Shown here piece by piece: positions 34,931 to 45,350 of a DNA stretch of 64,000 nt (positions within the stretch are counted from its first letter, which is position 1; each line of letters begins with the position of its first letter). The stretch is from Mallotus nudiflorus. Its lineage: Eukaryota > Streptophyta > Magnoliopsida > Malpighiales > Euphorbiaceae. The DNA is taken from contig CANTUR010000619.1 in NCBI GenBank assembly GCA_947683625.1, forward strand, positions 1-64,000. The letters are read 5' to 3'. Position numbers and translations under genes: made by a program. The notes under the pieces were generated by a model. It was not told the origin of the DNA and made no database searches. It was given only the letters and a program-made list of their open reading frames with translations.

Positions 34931-35907
34931 GTCCTTCATTAATAACTCTTTTTCAATTACTATTTCCCATCTTTATAAATCCATAATCTCTTGGAGTATA
35001 GGATAAGAGGAATTCTCTTCAAAATGTAGAGTGAATGGAAGCACCACTATCAGTCACCCAACTGATCTCATGGGTAGTAAGATTAATAATATCATCATCA
35101 AAAAGGACATTGAATTCTTTGAGAAGATTTACTTTATCATCTTCATTGCTATCATCTTTTCTCAAATCTTTGCCTTTGTTCTTGTCCTTGAACTTTCGAC
35201 AGAACTTTTTAATGTGGCCTTTCTTTTTACAGTAATGACATTCAATATTTTCATACTTGTTTGACTTTCCTCTACTCTTATCTCTTTGCTTTGAGCTTCG
35301 AGTCTCACTTCTTCCTCTGGAATTTACAACTAGGATATCTTAATATATTGAAGAGGCACCCTTTAATTTGCATCTCATCTTTTCATTTAAAATACCACTT
35401 TTGAAAAAGTTATGCAGAGTTTGTAACTGAAATCTTCAAAGTCTCTCATGACTCTGACAAGGAAGCCAGCACCATAAGAGTAAGAATTTCATTGTCAAAA
35501 TTTATGCCCATTCCCGACAACTGATCCACGATCCCTTGCATGTAATTCAAGTGATCGGTGACAAAAGAGCCTTTCAAATATTTTATCTGCATTAATTTTT
35601 TTAGATAAAATAATTTATTATTATTGGTCTTTGCAGCGTACAGCTCCTCAAGTTTGTTCCACAATGTCCATACATGAGTTTCATTGCAAATGTGGTTGCA
35701 CACATTATCTTCAATGAACTGTCGGATGTAGCCACACACTTGCTCATGCTCAAATGCCTAATCCTCATCCGTCTTGCCTTCGGGTTTTGTTATAGCAAAA
35801 ACTGGTAGATTCAACTTCCTTACCAATAGGAGATCCTTCATCTTATTTCTCTATATGTGGTAATTTGTGTCATTTAAGCTGACCATTTTGCTAGTCTTAG
35901 CCTTCAT
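34931..35907 (-). pseudogene. Old copia gag and protease
   Basis: Gag starts near 35907 (MKAKTSKMVSLNDTNYHI, then a stop where Trp is usual) and continues at 35739-35446 as a UBN2-type gag (HVWTLWNKLEELYAAKTNNNK). A CX2CX4HX4C knuckle remnant, CHYCKKKGHIK, is at about 35210-35250. The protease box VTDSGAS is at about 35036-35056. Confidence 0.85.
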
Positions 35908-35962
35908 CTTTGCAGTATTTAATAATGCCTCCAGAACATGAACTAACAACTCTGATACCATT

Positions 35963-36624
35963 TGTTGGGAAAATTAACAAAGTTGCGCAATGGAATAATA
36001 TTCACAGATACAAAATAAAATTACTGTAGAAATAATCAAATAAATAAATAAATGAAGGTGGTTAAATCAGCTAATAAGTAAGTAAAATAGGCGATAAAAC
36101 CTACCGTACAAATAATAAAAATGACATTAATATTTTAACGTGGTTCACCCTTAATTCTTGGACTACGTCCATGAGACAAAATCTAAAATTTTCTTTCACT
36201 ATAAAAATAGTAGGTAAAAGAGAGTTATTTTATATCAACACTAGAGGTACACAATAAAAAAGTTCTCACTAAAATAGTAGCACTCAAAATGTTTCCCAAA
36301 TACTCCCAAAAATAATTACCTCACTATTTTGTCACTCACCCTTTAAGAAAAATTTCTCAAACCCTTAAAACTCTCTCACACTTTTCAAAGTAAAATTGTT
36401 TTGGTTACCCTCACAAACACACACCTCACTTTAGCTTTTCTCTCACTTGTTTCTTGCAGCTTATACACCTAATTTCACTCCATCTTAATGTCTTTATATA
36501 GTCATTAGGCATTAGTAAACAAACAAAACAAAATAAACATATTTTTCAACATTTCTATGCAGCAAAATGTGACTTTTCATTTTTTTTTCAAACTTATGGG
36601 CTCCACTAAGAGGGATCCACAATA
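35963..36624 (-). repeat. 5' LTR of the old copia element, 117 bp upstream of the kinase ATG
   Basis: Carries the PBS side; its outer end (36624) is 117 bp from the start codon of the kinase gene, so it occupies the place of that gene's proximal promoter, in antisense orientation. Confidence 0.9.
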
Positions 36625-36741
36625 TTATGTTGATATAATATAGATCTCCATCTTACAACAAACAACCCGAAAAATCTCGCTCTCATTTCCTCTTGAATCT
36701 GATCACAAATACACTCACAAAGAAATTAAAATTCCATCACC
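36625..36741 (+). promoter_or_regulatory. Remaining 5' leader of the kinase gene
   Basis: 117 bp between the copia LTR and the ATG. CA- and TC-rich text ('cttacaacaaacaaccc', 'ctctcatttcctc') is typical of a plant 5' UTR. 'gatataatatag' at its left end is a possible TATA box, close to the insertion point. Confidence 0.45.
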
Positions 36742-39700
36742 ATGGCGAATATAGCTTTAATAATCCTGTTAACCATATTAGTAACAATTTTGCTACTTCT
36801 GGGGTTCATCTACATAATCAAATGCTGTTGCAGCAGTCCAAGTGATAGAAATCATGGTGCTTTTCTATTTTTTTTAGAATAAAATTCTTGTCGCTCAATG
36901 ACATCCCGTATATTGGAAGGCAAAATAGAAGGAATTTTTTTTTTATATGTTTATGCTGGTAGCTGTTGCGGGTGGTTTTTTTTTTTAACGTTTGTGTATC
37001 TATCAGTTAATTTTTTTTTATTATTATTATGTACCATCTCTTCGTGGTGCGCAAGGTTTATAAATTATAATATAATGAAGAACCATTTCTCGAAAAATGC
37101 CATTTTAGGTGCTTGAACTATGCGCTCTTTCTTGATTTCTTTTATCTTCTTTATTCATTCTCTTTAATTTTCAATCACCTACCACATATCTTGAAGGCGA
37201 TCTCGCTGCTCAACCTTCTGACAATCCTTCAAACGAAGATGGCAAATCAGCTACCTCGCAAGCTGTTAGCGAAACTCCACATGAAGATGCCAAATCAGTT
37301 GTCCCGGACACGCCTCCTGCTGCCCAAAAAATTAGAGAGGAGGCAGGTCAACCCTTTGATGGATGCAGAGGTTTTCCAATAATCAAATTTGCTGCCCAAG
37401 AAAGAGGCGAGGAGGCAGGTCAACCCTTTGATGGAGGCAGAGGTTTTCAAATAATCACATTTGCTTATCATGACCTAGAAGAAGCAACAGGGGGTTTCTC
37501 CAATAAACTTGGAGAGGGTGCTTTTGGCGAAGTTTATGAAGGAGTTCTTGGAGGCCGGCAAGTTGCAATGAAGAAGCTTAAAGATCTTGAGATCGGGCGC
37601 AGCGAAGGAGCTCACGGATTCCAAACTGAAATTGAGACCATCAGCCGCACCCATCATCGAAATCTTGTTGAACTGATCGGATATTGCACGGATCAGGAAA
37701 ATAAATTGCTTGTTTATGAGTTCGTTCCTAATAAATCATTAAGCTTCCACTTGTATGGTACGTATATAAGTTATATTTTCTGTTTTTCATATGACTGTTG
37801 GACATGGAAGTATCGAATATTAAAAAAAATCCAATAATTCAATTTAAACGTTTATGTTAAGGTTGGAAGATAATTTTGATGTATATCTATAGCGTTACAT
37901 GTCTTACAAATTAAGATGAATTTTTAACATTGCAGGTAATGATAATTCAAATATGATATGGCCAATCAGAATGAAAATCGCCATAGGCTCGGCCAAAGGA
38001 TTAAGATATTTGCACGTAGAGTTTGAGTGTTTTCTGAATTATGTATTTGAATTGTGGCCTTTAATTAGGCCTTGGATGCTCTTCATCTTTTAATCTTTTC
38101 TGAGGTTTAAATATTTGTGTCTATGTATATTTTTCAGGTAAACCTAGGATTATACATCGGGATATCAAGGCTGCTAATGTTCTTCTTGAAGAGGACTTTG
38201 AACCAAAGGTAGGATCCTCTATATGTACAGACAAAAATATGATCAATTTGTTGTCGTCTATATTTCGTATTATAATAAGATCAACATTATAATGTCATAT
38301 TAATCTATAATCACACTACAAATTCATTTATTAGTTATAATATTTTTACGTTCACAAAATTAATTGTCAAAAAAAAAATTATATAAGTGAAAATAATTTT
38401 ATGATATGTCACAATATTTAATTTATTAATTTATCATTAAATAATATATGACAATATATTAAATTGTCATAAATATATTAAAATTTTGTGACAATTTATC
38501 ACAATAGTGTCATTAATTATTATTATAAAATTAAAAATAGAACTTTTTTGTGACAATATTTTTAAATGTAATATAAAATATTTTTGTGACAAGTTTAACT
38601 TGTCATGTAACAGACATATTATTTAATATTGTTACTAAAAATTTCAGTTTATAAGTGACAAATTTTAGTTGTCACCATTATAAATATAATGAATTTTTCG
38701 TTACAAGTTAAAAGTTGTAACGAATAAATTTTAATATTTGTGTCAATTTAATAATATATTGTCACAAAATATATTCTTTTGTTACTTTTAATTTCTTGTT
38801 ATTGAATCCCATATTGTGAGTAAGTAAACAAGTGGTTCCAACTTTTCTCTATGAATTGTTCCAACTAAAAAATTATCATAGTGGTTCCAACTTTTCTCTA
38901 TAAATTGTTCCAACTAAAAAATTATCATGTTGTTATTTTGTTATAGTAGTTATGATAACAATTAAATTAAAAGTTTTTCAAATATTAAAAGTTAAAATTT
39001 TATATAAATATTATATGAAAATTGAAAATAGTTAAAATTTAAATGATGTTGGTGATGATAAAATTAAATATAAGAATGAGGTGCTTATTAATTTATGATA
39101 CTATATACATGATTTTTAATTTGTGAGAATAACATATTGTCACTATTAGTATCCTTTGTGGCGTATGAAATTGTGTCTAATATAATTTTGATTAGTTAGT
39201 ATAATTATTGTGACAATTAATAATGTCACTATATGTACCTTTTGGAACAATAAATTATATTGTCGTATTGTATTTGTGACAATATAATTTTTATGGGACA
39301 ATTTTAATTTTAATTGTTACAATATATGTTGTCACAAACAATATTTTTTATGACATTTAATTTATTGTCATAAAAAATGTAATTAGTAACGATTTTTAAT
39401 TGACACATTTTAAAATAGATTTTTTATAACGGAGTATTACATAATAATTCTGTGACAATTTTTTATTGTCACAATTCATGTATCATGACAATTTTACAAT
39501 ATTTGTGACAATATTAATCGTAACAAATGAGTCATTTTGTTGTAGTGAATTGGATAATATTTTTTAGCTTGCAGATTTTGGACTCGCAAAATGGTTTCCT
39601 GATAGTGTTAGTCACGTCTCTACCGACGTCAAGGGAACTTTTGGGTAAAACATTTTATATTTCATATATATAATCTGCTTGTTGTATGCCATTTGATTTT

Positions 39701-41144
39701 AATGTATTGGGAAAAGAAGTTAACCTTTCAAAGGAAATTGTTAAGCAATCTCCACTTTTTATTTGGCTACTTGGTATTCAAAATTATGATATTACAGTTA
39801 ATTATAAATTTATTTAGAGTTTTAAAATTTAATAAAAATAAAAATGTTATAGTTTGACCAATTATTTGTAATTTTAGTACTACATGATAAAGAAAATGTA
39901 CATGGGGCTTTTTTATGTGATTTTTATTAAGTTGGCCATATATACGTCTTTTTTCTTTATCAATTTAAATTAAAATGCACACTATATTAAAATTGGAAAG
40001 AAATTGTCAAATTAAAATATTTCAAGAAATTTGGTCAACGAGGCGCAATTCAGTTGGTTAATGCGTTGAGATCCCAGTTTTTAGTTCAATTCTTATGTGG
40101 AGTATGCTTGTACTATATATTTTTCTACATGGATTATAATTTGTGATTTGTATTGATATTGATATATTTGAAATTATGAATGATATAATGATGTATATAA
40201 TATTTTTTAAAAAATATCTTAGGGAATTTTAAAGGTTGAAAAAAAATTTGCAAAATACAAATCCTATGATTTATTTTAATTAAGCTTGCCAAAGTAATGC
40301 AGTTATATACCTCCTGAATGTAATTGTTCTCGGAAGCTCACTGAAAAGTATGATGTGTACTCATTTGGCGTAATGCTTCTCGAATTGATTACTGGGAAAC
40401 ATCCTCTCAAAGATTGGAGTTATGGCACTTACGAAAACTTAGCTATCTGGGTATGCACTTAATTATTCCTTTATCTATTTGAAAAAGAAAAAAAATCAGT
40501 AAATAATCACACTCCAAGATCAATGAATTAGTATAATAATATTAATGAAAGTTCACAATGAGATTAGTGATCCTAAACATTATGTAGCTAGGTGTGTTTT
40601 AGATGTACAAAATGATAAATTAATTGTGATGGCCACAGTTTGCACATATTTTATCCATCTTTCTCTCTCTATATACATACTTACAGGCACGGCCTCAGCT
40701 GAAACAAGCTAGGAGGTCCGATAGCAACTATGATAATTTTGTTGACCCCAAATTGAAGAATACATATAACGAGCAGGAAATGACTCGAATGATATTTAGT
40801 GCTGCAGCTTGTATATGTGAAGCCCCAGAGCACCGACCATGTATAAGCACGGTAATTGAAATTACAGATCAAACACCTCTCTTCTTTTTTTTCCTTAATT
40901 AAAATGATGTAAAAACTGCAATACCCATAAAACAAAAACCAAATTTGAATTGCTTAACTTATTTGATTATAGCTACAATTAATGACAATATAATTAAATT
41001 CATTTATCATAATCTTGTTTCATTAATTTTTGTGCAAATCAGGTACTTGATGCCCTGGAAAGGGAAAATTTGTCAAGTGATGATCTTTGGACCATGTTTA
41101 AGGTGGAAGAAAAAGAAAAAAAGGAAACAAAGAAGAAAATGTGA
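36742..41144 (+). CDS. PERK-type receptor-like serine/threonine kinase, 8 exons, 443 aa
   Basis: Exons 36742-36856, 37197-37757, 37936-38028, 38138-38208, 39568-39644, 40303-40450, 40687-40851, 41043-41144; all seven introns are GT-AG and phases agree. Residues 4-26 form one membrane helix (from ALIILLTILVTILLLLGF), preceded by only three residues, then CCC (possible palmitoylation). A 24-residue tandem duplication (EEAGQPFDG.RGF, 86-109 and 110-133) precedes the kinase domain. Motifs: GEGAFGEV (144-151), VAMKKL with Lys, IIHRDIKAANVLL (Asp265), LADFGLAKW (Asp283), GTFGYIPPE (the usual APE is PPE), DVYSFGVMLLELITG. The domain is nearest the proline-rich extensin-like receptor kinase (PERK) group, but the Pro-rich ectodomain is absent. 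C-terminus is Lys/Glu-rich. Catalytic residues are intact, so it is probably a working membrane-anchored kinase. Ligand, if any, unknown. Start ccatcaccATGG is a good plant context. Confidence 0.85.
38314..39547. mobile_element. CACTA-type non-autonomous DNA transposon in kinase intron 4
   Basis: Starts CACTACAAATTCATTTATTA and ends with the inverse CACTACAACAAAATGACTCA; both share CACTACAA and TCATTT(A/G)TTA, with a small gap. Between them the sequence is dense in TGTGACAAT-type repeats in both orientations, like CACTA subterminal repeats. No transposase. The 3-bp flanks (tca, aat) do not match, so the element is old or its ends are imperfect. It accounts for most of the 1359-bp intron. Confidence 0.6.
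40040..40110 (+). repeat. tRNA-like SINE fragment in kinase intron 5
   Basis: 'cagttggttaatgcg' (about 40051-40065) resembles a pol III A box and 'tagttcaattct' (about 40082-40093) a B box; their spacing is near that of a tRNA gene. There is no clear 3' tail or target-site duplication. Confidence 0.4.
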
Positions 41145-41651
41145 AGAAAAATAGTGATCTTTAAGAAGGGAGTCACGGCTACTGAGAACAGTGAAACATG
41201 ACACTACCCTGATTTATTAAATAATTGCAAATCAATTATGAGCTGATTTTGGAGCTGTTATTTAGGATTGTATTTGTTTTAGCAAACGAGTATCAGATTT
41301 ATCTATGTCTCATTTTAGCAAATAAGCAAGTAAGTATGCTCATTGTCGAGTAAAACATGTCTGTTCTCAAGATTGTTCTTCTGTTTTATTGCAGTCTCCT
41401 TCATTGTTGGAGGACTGTCTATCATTTGATTTAATCTCTACTTAATTAAACTTCTTTTGATTTCAAAAAAAAAATCATCATTTAGACCTATCTTTCCCCT
41501 TTAATTATGGTGGACCAGATTGAAAAATTGATATGTTCAACTTGAATTATTTTACTTGAATATTATTAAATTCTAATTGAACTAAGCTGAGCTGAGTTTT
41601 GTTTATTTTTTGAAGTCCAAATTAATTCAAGCTGAGTTTTTGCTAATATAT
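41145..41651. other. 3' flank of the kinase gene
   Basis: Holds the 3' UTR of the kinase and a spacer. AATAA-like and TTGTATTTGTTTT strings near 41219-41280 could serve polyadenylation. No further gene seen. Confidence 0.5.
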
Positions 41652-42970
41652 CACTGCAAGAAAATAGCAAATTAGCAATGGAATTTAGTGACGGAAAAGT
41701 CATTATATTGCTAGTTCCGTCGTAAAAATGGCGACGGAATTCAAAATCCGTCACTAAATTTTTTATAATTTTTTTATCAAATTTTAAACTATTTATATTC
41801 TTTTTAAAATTTTCAAGCTTCAATTCAATAAAAGTATGATAAATTATTCATATTCTATTCTAGTTTACATATTAATATTATTTTTCTCAAATTTTTATAG
41901 TTACCTTTTTCTTACAATTAATGAAACTTTTGTTAATTCAATTTAAAAATATCTTGTATTGAATTTATTATACAATATTTGATAGGCCACGTTTATATTT
42001 TTAAAATATTTTTACTTTAATAATATGTTAATTTGATTTTAATATTTTTACAACATTTGATAGGTCAATATTCAATTCATTTATTTTTGTAAATTTAATA
42101 GATTAAATTCTCAAAAAAATTGAAAAATTAGCAATCTGTCCCTGAGTTTTCAATTTTTTTTCCAAATTTGAAACTATTTATATATTTTTTAAAACTTTCT
42201 AGCTTCAATTCAATAAAAATATGAAAATTTGTTCATTTACTTCATTTTATTTTTTAAAAATATTATAGTTTACATATTAATATTATTTTTCTCAAATTTT
42301 TATAATTACCTTTTGAAACTTTTCTTAATTAAATTTAAAAATATCTTATATTGAATTCATTATACAACATTTGATAGGCCACATTTATATTTTTAAAATA
42401 TTTTTACTTTAATAATATATTAATTTAATTTTAATATTTTTACAATATTTGATAGGTCAAAATTCAATTCATTTATTTTTGTAAATTTATAGATTAAATT
42501 ATTTAAAAAATGTATTGAAAAATTAGTGACAGATTTTGTAATCTGTCACTAAGTTTTCAATATTTTTTTTATCAAATTTTAAACTATTTATATTTTTTAA
42601 AAAATTTTCAAGTTTCAATTTAATAAAAATATGATAAATTGTTCATTTAATTCATTTTATTTCTAAAAAATATTCTAATTTACATATTAGTATTATTTTT
42701 GTCAAATTTTTATAATTACCTTTTTCTTACGATTAATGAAACTTTTCTTAATTCAATTAAAAAATATCTTATATTGATAGGCCACATTTATATTTTTAAA
42801 ATATTTTTACATTAATAATATATTAATTTGATTTTAATATTTTTACAATATTTGATAGGTCAATATTCAATTCATTTATTTTTATAAATTTAATAGATTA
42901 AATTCTCAAAAAAAATTCATTAAAAATAGCAACGGAATTTGAAATCTGTCGCTAAATTAGTTACGGAAAT
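41652..42970. mobile_element. Left end of a CACTA-like transposon with three ~400-bp repeats
   Basis: Begins CACTGCAAGAAAATAGC, a CACTA-superfamily terminal motif, followed by 'gtgacgg' and 'ccgtc(a/g)ctaaatt' subterminal words at about 41690-41765, 42530-42560 and 42925-42975. Three tandem copies of an AT-rich unit start at about 41774, 42161 and 42570, each with 'caaatttt(g/a)aaactattta', 'tttgataggccac(a/g)tttatat' and 'tttgataggtca'. The opposite terminus was not found in the window. Confidence 0.55.
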
Positions 42971-44139
42971 AGGGATTTCAAAATCCTCCCCCACCCCATT
43001 CCAATGCTTTGTCACTCTCACTCTCCCTCTCACCGGCGTTGATCACTGTGATCTCCGCTGCCCTGCATTCTCTCTCAATTCACCCTGCCTTCTCTCTTGA
43101 TTCACCCTGCCTTCTCCTCATCTATCCTCGCCTTTCGTCTCTGCCACACCACATCTTTTTACTATTCTTTTTTGGGTTCTGACTCTTGATGAATATTATT
43201 TTTGTTTTGGGATCTTTTTCTGTTTAAGCTATCTTATAACTAAATAAGAATCTAAAATTCTTCTTGATGAATCTCTTGATTTAATCATTTCTTTGTAAAT
43301 TCATTGAGTGTAAAAGAATCAAACTTTTTAGTGTTCCCTTCCTTGAATTGATAAATAGTTCTTTTTTTTTTTTAATATTAGAAACATTCTTTGAGTGTTC
43401 TTAAAGGGATCTGCTTAATTCATGTGATTACAGAAATTTATTCTAAAACTAGACTTGCATGATGACAAAGCTAAGCAGAAGGCCTCGAAGACAGTCTCTG
43501 CTCTTTCAGGTACCAAATCTCTTAGTTCATAATCATCGTTTGTTCATTTCATTTGAGAATTGATGCAGAATAATATACTGCAGGCAGAATTTTTTTTTCT
43601 TTGATTTTGTTGTTGTGGTTGTTCTGCGTTCTTGATTAATCTATTTTATTTTTTGTTAGGTGTGATTTGATATGTAAGAGAAATTTACCTACCACTAAAT
43701 GTTACAACAAAGAAATTGACTTTTACCAAACGAATTGTGTATTGGAGAGTATGAATTATGTGGTTGTTTAATTGCTTGTGAATTGATTTTTTTTTTTTTT
43801 CAGATTTGCTTGTTAATTGCCAACATTTCTTGTATGCATGCGTTTTCTCAAAAACCGTTGTTCTAATTATTCCCATTGACTTAGAATTTTCTGTTTTTTT
43901 TTTTTTTTTTTTTTTGTTTTAGCAAAATAATTTTAGCTATTCAAGATTGAAATACAGAAGAATATTATGCTAGTAAAAAATTGTGAACATCTCTTTTTTT
44001 TATATATATAAGATAAAAAATCATATTATGAAATTAATTAAAGTTTAAATTGTGTTTTGAGTTTTGGGTTAGCCATAGATTAATTTGATGGATTAGTACA
44101 TATTGAAAGGGATAAAAAGCACAAAAAAAGTGAAAGCTT

Positions 44140-44170
<31 letters not shown>

Positions 44171-44559
44171 GTATATGTATGTATGAATGTATGTATGTAT
44201 GTATCAACCAACTAAAAATTCAATCGAGATAAAGAAAAAAGGGGTTAGTTTTGTTTTTTCAAAGTAGCTGTTTAGGTTTTCTTTGTTGTAATTTAGACTT
44301 TTTTTTTTTTCATATTAACTACTTTGTATGTCAAAATTAATTCTTGAAAAAATATAAGGAAAAGTAAAATAACTCGTGTGCCTCTGACAGTAAGTTTTGG
44401 CAAAGAATTTGTCTTGGGAAATTGATTGGAATTTGCTTGAATGGTTTACAAAAATTTGCAAAGCCAAGAGAAGATGAAAAATTTACTGATTTGGGGCTGA
44501 AATTTAACTTGGGACGACAGCCCCTTTGTTGTTGTTTGTTCTATTTGAAGGAGGCAGCA
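42971..44559. other. Unassigned region, pyrimidine-rich then AT-rich
   Basis: 42980-43160 is C/T-rich with a short tandem repeat 'ttcaccctgccttctc' (three times near 43078-43112), resembling a 5' UTR. An exon-like stretch at about 43430-43509 ends in 'ctttcag|gtacc'. The rest is poly-T, TA/TATG microsatellite (44142-44204) and AT-rich DNA. It may be the interior of the CACTA-like element; no transposase motif was seen. Confidence 0.4.
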
Positions 44560-44889
44560 GTGTCAAGTGATCCTCCGATGGCCAGAGCTTGGTCAGGTTG
44601 GGATGAAGTGAGGAAGGAGCCAGATCCGTTGGTCGCGATGCATTGAGGATTGCGCGCAGAAGCAACAGTGACGTCACGCTGCTTGGTGACGATAGGAATA
44701 GCAGCAGCATTGCTTCTCACTAATGGTGGAGCAGCCCCAGGCTGCTGGTCTATGGCGTTGGGGACTGGCAGACCGACAGGGCTATTTGAGGTGGAGATGG
44801 CTTGCCGTTCAGTGGAGGAAAGGTAACCGAAGAAAGCAACTATGAGAAGAAAGAAAAGTGAAGAAGAAAAATATAGAAAATTAAGGCCG
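44560..44889 (-). pseudogene. Unidentified ORF fragment with hydrophobic N-terminus, cut by a copia insertion
   Basis: On the minus strand a frame is open for about 100 codons from the copia junction (44889) to a TAG near 44545. It opens with a hydrophobic stretch (SLFFLLIVAFFGYLSS) like a signal peptide, followed by polar, Ala/Pro/Ser-rich sequence (VPNAIDQQPGAAPPLVRS). It is GC-richer than its surroundings. No in-frame Met is visible on either side of the insertion, so it may be a broken secreted-peptide gene or chance. Family not recognised. Confidence 0.3.
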
Positions 44890-45210
44890 TGTTGTGAAAT
44901 AAAGATTGAATTACTTATTTTGTTATAGAACTAAACTTGAATTTAGTAGTATTTAACTAGAAGAAAAATATTTTATAGTAGAATGATTTTGAGAGAATTT
45001 AGAAAGAGTTTGGAGAGAATTTAGAGAACTATAATATTGAAAGAATTTGGAGAGTAATCTATCTTTTCTTCTTCTTAATCTTAACCTCCTCATTAATGAA
45101 TTTCAATCCCTTTATATAGAGATTTTCTTTTCACTATTTGAGTACTATTCTCTCACAAGCAATATATTGTTCATTCACAAGCAATATATTGTTCATTCAC
45201 ATTCATAATA
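44890..45210 (-). repeat. 3' LTR of the young copia element
   Basis: 321 bp, minus-orientation TATTATGAATG...TTCACAACA. It differs from the 5' LTR at 'caatccct/caatctct' and 'cacaagca/cacaaaca'. It ends in an internal direct repeat 'caagcaatatattgttcatt'. Confidence 0.95.
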
Positions 45211-45350
45211 CTCCCCCTTGAATAACAATATTTTGCAACTGCCTCGTTAAAACCTTGCTAAATAAAACCCAGTAGGAAAAACTTTAGCTTAAGGAAAAAG
45301 AGTACAGTGCATGATATTCTCCCCCTCAAGTTGATATGTATAATCTTCCT

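Larger units (their letters stand above)
31298..36624 (-). mobile_element. Ty1/copia retrotransposon, old, inactive
   Basis: LTRs at 31298-31957 and 35963-36624 (660 and 662 bp) bracket minus-strand gag-pol. The PBS on the minus strand, TGGTATCAGAG, is at 35950-35960, two bases from the 5' LTR; a G-rich PPT lies at 31958-31975. Flanking 5-mers are ttata and ttatg. Domain order gag-PR-INT-RT-RNH defines Ty1/copia; protein motifs resemble the Tnt1 type. Many stops and frameshifts, and many LTR differences, indicate age. Confidence 0.9.

Noticed and set aside
37113..37382. 89-codon frame overlapping kinase exon 2
   Set aside because: Out-of-frame shadow of the kinase exon, which has consistent splice sites and motifs in the other frame.
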